This document shows, in pieces, positions 6,267 to 8,745 of a stretch of 8,745 bases of DNA. The DNA is from Polynucleobacter sp. GTDB taxonomy: Bacteria; Pseudomonadota; Gammaproteobacteria; Burkholderiales; Burkholderiaceae. The stretch spans positions 1 through 8,745 of the forward strand of contig JALRCP010000013.1 of NCBI GenBank assembly GCA_023257325.1, in the 5' to 3' direction. A program made the translations under genes and the position numbers. The notes beneath the pieces are model-generated. The model was given only the letters and a program-made list of their open reading frames with translations, did not search any database and had not been told where the DNA came from. Within the stretch, counting starts at the first letter, position 1. The number at the start of each line of letters is the position of its first letter.

Positions 6267-7457
6267 GATCACACCTCGAAGCATATCGACCATTTGTTTA
6301 AGTTCTTCTCGGCTGATATTGAGCGCTGGCATAAAGCGCAATAAATTAGGTCTTGGAGAATTTAGCAATAGGCCCACAGGTTCTAATTGACGCGCACGTT
6401 CAACAATCTCAGGACCAATATCCCGATTGAGTTTTAGTGCTCTCAGTAAACCTTCACCCCGTTCACCATCTAAACCTAATTCATCGCTAAGCTGTAACAG
6501 CAATTCCCTTAAATACTGTCCCTTGGCAAGAACCTCATCCAAAAAGCCTGGGGCTAATAATTGAGAGATTACGCTGCAACCTACCGCGGTCATGAGAGGA
6601 TTACCGTTATAGGTGCCACCCTGGTCACCCGGTTCAAAACAGGCAACTTCATCGGTGGCCAGTAAAGCCGCCAAAGGAACGCCACCGCCAATTCCCTTAC
6701 CGAGAGTCATGATATCGGGATGGATGTTGTAGAGCTGGTGAGCGAAGAGTTTTCCTGTTCGACCGCAACCTGCTTGAACTTCGTCCACAATCAATAAAAT
6801 ATTGTTGGCTTGGGTATAAGCGCGCAAGTCACGCATGAAGTCATGATCAGCTGGAATCACGCCACCTTCACCCTGAACGGGCTCTAGCATGACTGCGACT
6901 GTTTTCTCATTGACCAATTTCTTGACAGACTCAAGATCATTTAATTCAGCTTTTGGAAAACCGGGCACTTGTGGGGCAAACATGGTGTCCCAACCCTCTT
7001 TGCCAGAGGCGCTCATCGTAGCCAGCGTTCTGCCGTGAAATCCGTGGTTGAATGTGATGATTTCATAGGCATGATTCTTGTGCAACTTGCCCCACTTACG
7101 CGCCAGCTTAATCGCACCCTCATTGGCTTCGGCGCCGCTGTTGGCAAAGAAAACTTTGTTAAAGCAACTGTTGGCTGTGAGTAAATTGGCCAATTCAATC
7201 ATGGGTTCGTTATAAAACGCAGGACTTGGATTAATGACTTTCTTTGCTTGCTGATTTAAGGCTTCAATCATGCCTGGGTTAGAGTGCCCTAAACAGTTCA
7301 CAGCCCACCCTTGTAAAAAGTCCAAATACTTTTTGCCTTGATGGTCCGTTAACCAAGAACCTTGACCCTCAACAAAAACCAATTCTGGTCGTTTGGTGAT
7401 GTACATCACTGAGTGAGTATCAATGTTTGAGTGATTGGTCGTGGAATTCATGCTCAT
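6255..7457 (-). CDS. argD: Class III PLP-dependent aminotransferase, probable acetylornithine transaminase
   Basis: A fold-type I, class III aminotransferase of 400 residues from ATG 7457, closest in look to acetylornithine/succinylornithine transaminases (arginine synthesis; these often also act on succinyl-diaminopimelate in lysine synthesis). In numbering from ATG 7457, PLP-site features are SGAEA (107-111), NHGFHGRT (137-144), EPVQGEGG (192-199), VDEVQ with Asp225 for the pyridine nitrogen, and TLGKGIGGG with catalytic Lys254. GTYNGNPL (281-288) provides the phosphate-contacting region. The start is ambiguous between ATG 7457 and ATG 7451, with a TTG at 7460; no clear ribosome binding site is seen. 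It follows the reductase gene by 32 bases, so the two are probably one transcript. Substrate is inferred from family likeness; ornithine or gamma-aminobutyrate transaminase activity is not excluded. Confidence 0.82.
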   Translation of the reverse strand: MSMNSTTNHSNIDTHSVMYITKRPELVFVEGQGSWLTDHQGKKYLDFLQGWAVNCLGHSNPGMIEALNQQAKKVINPSPAFYNEPMIELANLLTANSCFNKVFFANSGAEANEGAIKLARKWGKLHKNHAYEIITFNHGFHGRTLATMSASGKEGWDTMFAPQVPGFPKAELNDLESVKKLVNEKTVAVMLEPVQGEGGVIPADHDFMRDLRAYTQANNILLIVDEVQAGCGRTGKLFAHQLYNIHPDIMTLGKGIGGGVPLAALLATDEVACFEPGDQGGTYNGNPLMTAVGCSVISQLLAPGFLDEVLAKGQYLRELLLQLSDELGLDGERGEGLLRALKLNRDIGPEIVERARQLEPVGLLLNSPRPNLLRFMPALNISREELKQMVDMLRGVIKSI

Positions 7458-7489
7458 CAAGAAATTAAAAGATTGTTATGACAAAGGTA

Positions 7490-8542
7490 TTAAACCGCCG
7501 CTTTTTTTGCTAAATCAGCGGCTGAGGTGAACGCATCGGCGTAGAACTCATCGCTGGGTAAACCACATTTTGCTACGAAATCATTTTTAGCGGATTCAAC
7601 CACAATCGGTGCGCCACAAGCATACACTTGAACGGCAGACATATTCGGGTTATCTTCCATCGCAGCCACGTGAACAAAGCCCGTACGACCTGTCCATTGA
7701 TCCTCAGGCAGGCTGTCAGAAGCCACTGGGATGTATTCAAATCCAGGAATCTCGTTTTCCCAAGAACGACACAGAGCATCTTGATAAAAATCTTTCGGGC
7801 GACGTCCTCCCCAATACAGCTTGATTGGGCGTGCAATGCCTTTGTGACGAATGTGTTCAATGATGCCTCGAATCGGGGCAAAACCAGTGCCTGAGGCAAT
7901 AAAGATGATAGGTTTATCAGAATCTTCACGCAAAAAGAAACTGCCCATGGGGCCTTCAAATCTCAAGATGTCTTTCTCTTTAAGGGTCGTGCCATTCTCA
8001 GTTTTGCCAAAAACAAAATCAGTGAATGAACCGCCAGGCATGTGACGAATGTGTAACTCGAGTGGGCCTTCTTCATGAGGCGCGCTGGCAATTGAGTAAG
8101 CGCGACGTTTGTCTTTCAATAAAAACTCAATGTACTGACCCGCCAAAAATTGGAACTTTTCCGTGGCAGGTAGTTGTAATTTAACAATCACGACATCATC
8201 AGCAACTTGCTCTAAGCTGGCTACGCGACATGGAATCTTTTTGATGGTGACATCGCCATTCACGGGCACTTCTCTGACATCAATGACCAAATCAGATTCA
8301 GGTTTGGCGCAACAGAACAATGCTGAACCACTGAAGGCTTCTTCAGCCGAGAGGGCTTTCTCGTGATGATTGCCATGGGTCACTTGACCTGATTCAATCT
8401 TGCCTTTGCAAGAGCCACAGGCACCATTTTTACAGCCATAGGGTAAATTGATGCCTTGGCGCATAGCAGCTTCTAGGACGGTTTCTTCGGGATTGGCTGA
8501 GAATGTTTTGCCGCTGGCTTTGATGGTTATTTGGTAAGACAC
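7490..8542 (-). CDS. Ferredoxin-FAD-NAD(P)H reductase (AscD/E3-type, 'CDP-6-deoxy-glucoseen reductase'-like)
   Basis: A 350-residue modular flavoprotein reductase from GTG 8542. A plant-type [2Fe-2S] ferredoxin domain comes first, with CKNGACGSCKG (37-47; Cys37, Cys42, Cys45) and a fourth cysteine in LFCC (Cys77). An FNR-type FAD domain follows with RAYSIAS (147-153), then an NAD(P) domain with ASGTGFAP (216-223) and YACGAP (307-312). It passes electrons from NAD(P)H through FAD and the cluster to an unknown acceptor. Relatives are often named for the ascarylose enzyme E3, but no such sugar pathway is visible here. The frame can start at ATG 8548, but AAGGA (8549-8553, minus strand) touches that ATG while sitting six bases from GTG 8542, and the shorter form begins MSYQITIKASGKTF as the family does. 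The aminotransferase gene follows. Confidence 0.88.
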   Translation of the reverse strand: MSYQITIKASGKTFSANPEETVLEAAMRQGINLPYGCKNGACGSCKGKIESGQVTHGNHHEKALSAEEAFSGSALFCCAKPESDLVIDVREVPVNGDVTIKKIPCRVASLEQVADDVVIVKLQLPATEKFQFLAGQYIEFLLKDKRRAYSIASAPHEEGPLELHIRHMPGGSFTDFVFGKTENGTTLKEKDILRFEGPMGSFFLREDSDKPIIFIASGTGFAPIRGIIEHIRHKGIARPIKLYWGGRRPKDFYQDALCRSWENEIPGFEYIPVASDSLPEDQWTGRTGFVHVAAMEDNPNMSAVQVYACGAPIVVESAKNDFVAKCGLPSDEFYADAFTSAADLAKKAAV

Positions 8543-8577
8543 TGACATTCCTTTTTTAAAGCATTACGATTGAGTTC

Positions 8578-8745
8578 ATGCAACGTATAGGTAAACCTAG
8601 AATTCTCATAGTTGGTTGTGGCGACGTTGGTATGCGCTTACTGCCTCTATTGGTTAAAAAGTACAGAGTTTTCGCTCTGACCTCCTCGCAAGACAGAATG
8701 CTCACTTTGAGACAGGCTGGTGTAACCCCTATTTTGGGGAATCTT
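8578..8745 (+). CDS. N-terminal part of a Rossmann-fold NAD(P)-binding protein, SDR/epimerase-like (partial)
   Basis: From ATG 8578 the frame stays open to the window end (56 codons). After a short basic lead (MQRIGKPR) comes the strand-loop-helix ILIVGCGDVGMRLLPLL, with the GxGxxG dinucleotide-binding motif at residues 13-18. A second strand, YRVFALTSS, is followed by a charged turn, as expected near the ribose-binding site, and then by GVTPILGNL. This fits the atypical extended SDR or NAD-dependent epimerase/dehydratase-like proteins with a short N-terminus. The gene is head-to-head with the reductase, with a 29-base gap from the reductase ATG at 8548, so their control regions must overlap. 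Only a weak GAG lies near a ribosome binding position. Substrate cannot be inferred from the fragment. Confidence 0.78.
   Translation, partial: MQRIGKPRILIVGCGDVGMRLLPLLVKKYRVFALTSSQDRMLTLRQAGVTPILGNL

Noticed and set aside
6255..8548. The aminotransferase plus E3-type reductase as an ascarylose-like dideoxysugar cluster.
   Set aside because: The ascarylose E1 partner is a DegT-fold, PMP-dependent iron-sulphur dehydratase. The aminotransferase here is class III with a normal catalytic lysine and looks like ArgD. No nucleotide-sugar gene is seen in the window.
1..8745. Mobile element, CRISPR array, tRNA or rRNA gene, riboswitch, defence system.
   Set aside because: Nearly all sequence is accounted for by housekeeping genes with short gaps. 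No terminal inverted repeats, spaced direct repeats, tRNA cloverleaf sequences or transposase active sites were seen; the ISL3-like piece is only the tail of the desaturase.

Overview
The window reads as an ordinary stretch of a betaproteobacterial chromosome. The protein style (L28/L33 without zinc-binding cysteine pairs, a FkpB-IspH pair, a long Burkholderiales-type membrane desaturase), the moderate GC content (roughly mid-40s percent by eye) and the gene order suggest Burkholderiales, most like Polynucleobacter. The genus is an inference; no rRNA or other marker is present to settle it.

Layout. Positions 1-2093 (+): the tail of an unidentified gene, then purN (purine synthesis) and an RsmB/NOP-family RNA cytosine-5 methyltransferase, packed as a translationally coupled run. 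Positions 2094-2238: an AT-rich control region with a possible promoter and a perfect inverted repeat that reaches into the ribosome binding site of the next gene. Positions 2239-3438 (+): a membrane di-iron fatty acid desaturase whose last ~85 residues resemble an internal helical part of ISL3-family transposases. A bidirectional terminator follows. Positions 3519-4761 (-): radC, rpmB, rpmG, the same order as in E. coli, with a clear extended -10 promoter before rpmB. Positions 4804-6228 (+): fkpB and ispH, abutting (TAAATG), again as in E. coli. Two adjacent perfect palindromes cover the convergent ends of ispH and the next gene. Positions 6255-8542 (-): an ArgD-like class III aminotransferase preceded by a ferredoxin-FAD-NAD(P) reductase of the AscD type. 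At 8578 a Rossmann-fold gene (probably an SDR-type NAD(P)-dependent protein) starts on the + strand and runs off the end.

The genes are mostly housekeeping: purine synthesis, RNA modification, lipid desaturation, ribosomal proteins, isoprenoid synthesis, amino-acid metabolism. I see no defence system, prophage, integron, CRISPR array, insertion sequence with ends, or RNA gene. The points most worth a second look are the desaturase tail, the hairpin at its ribosome binding site, the twin palindromes, the possible electron-transfer link between desaturase and reductase, and several start-codon corrections (purN at 84, reductase at GTG 8542, radC at a TTG).
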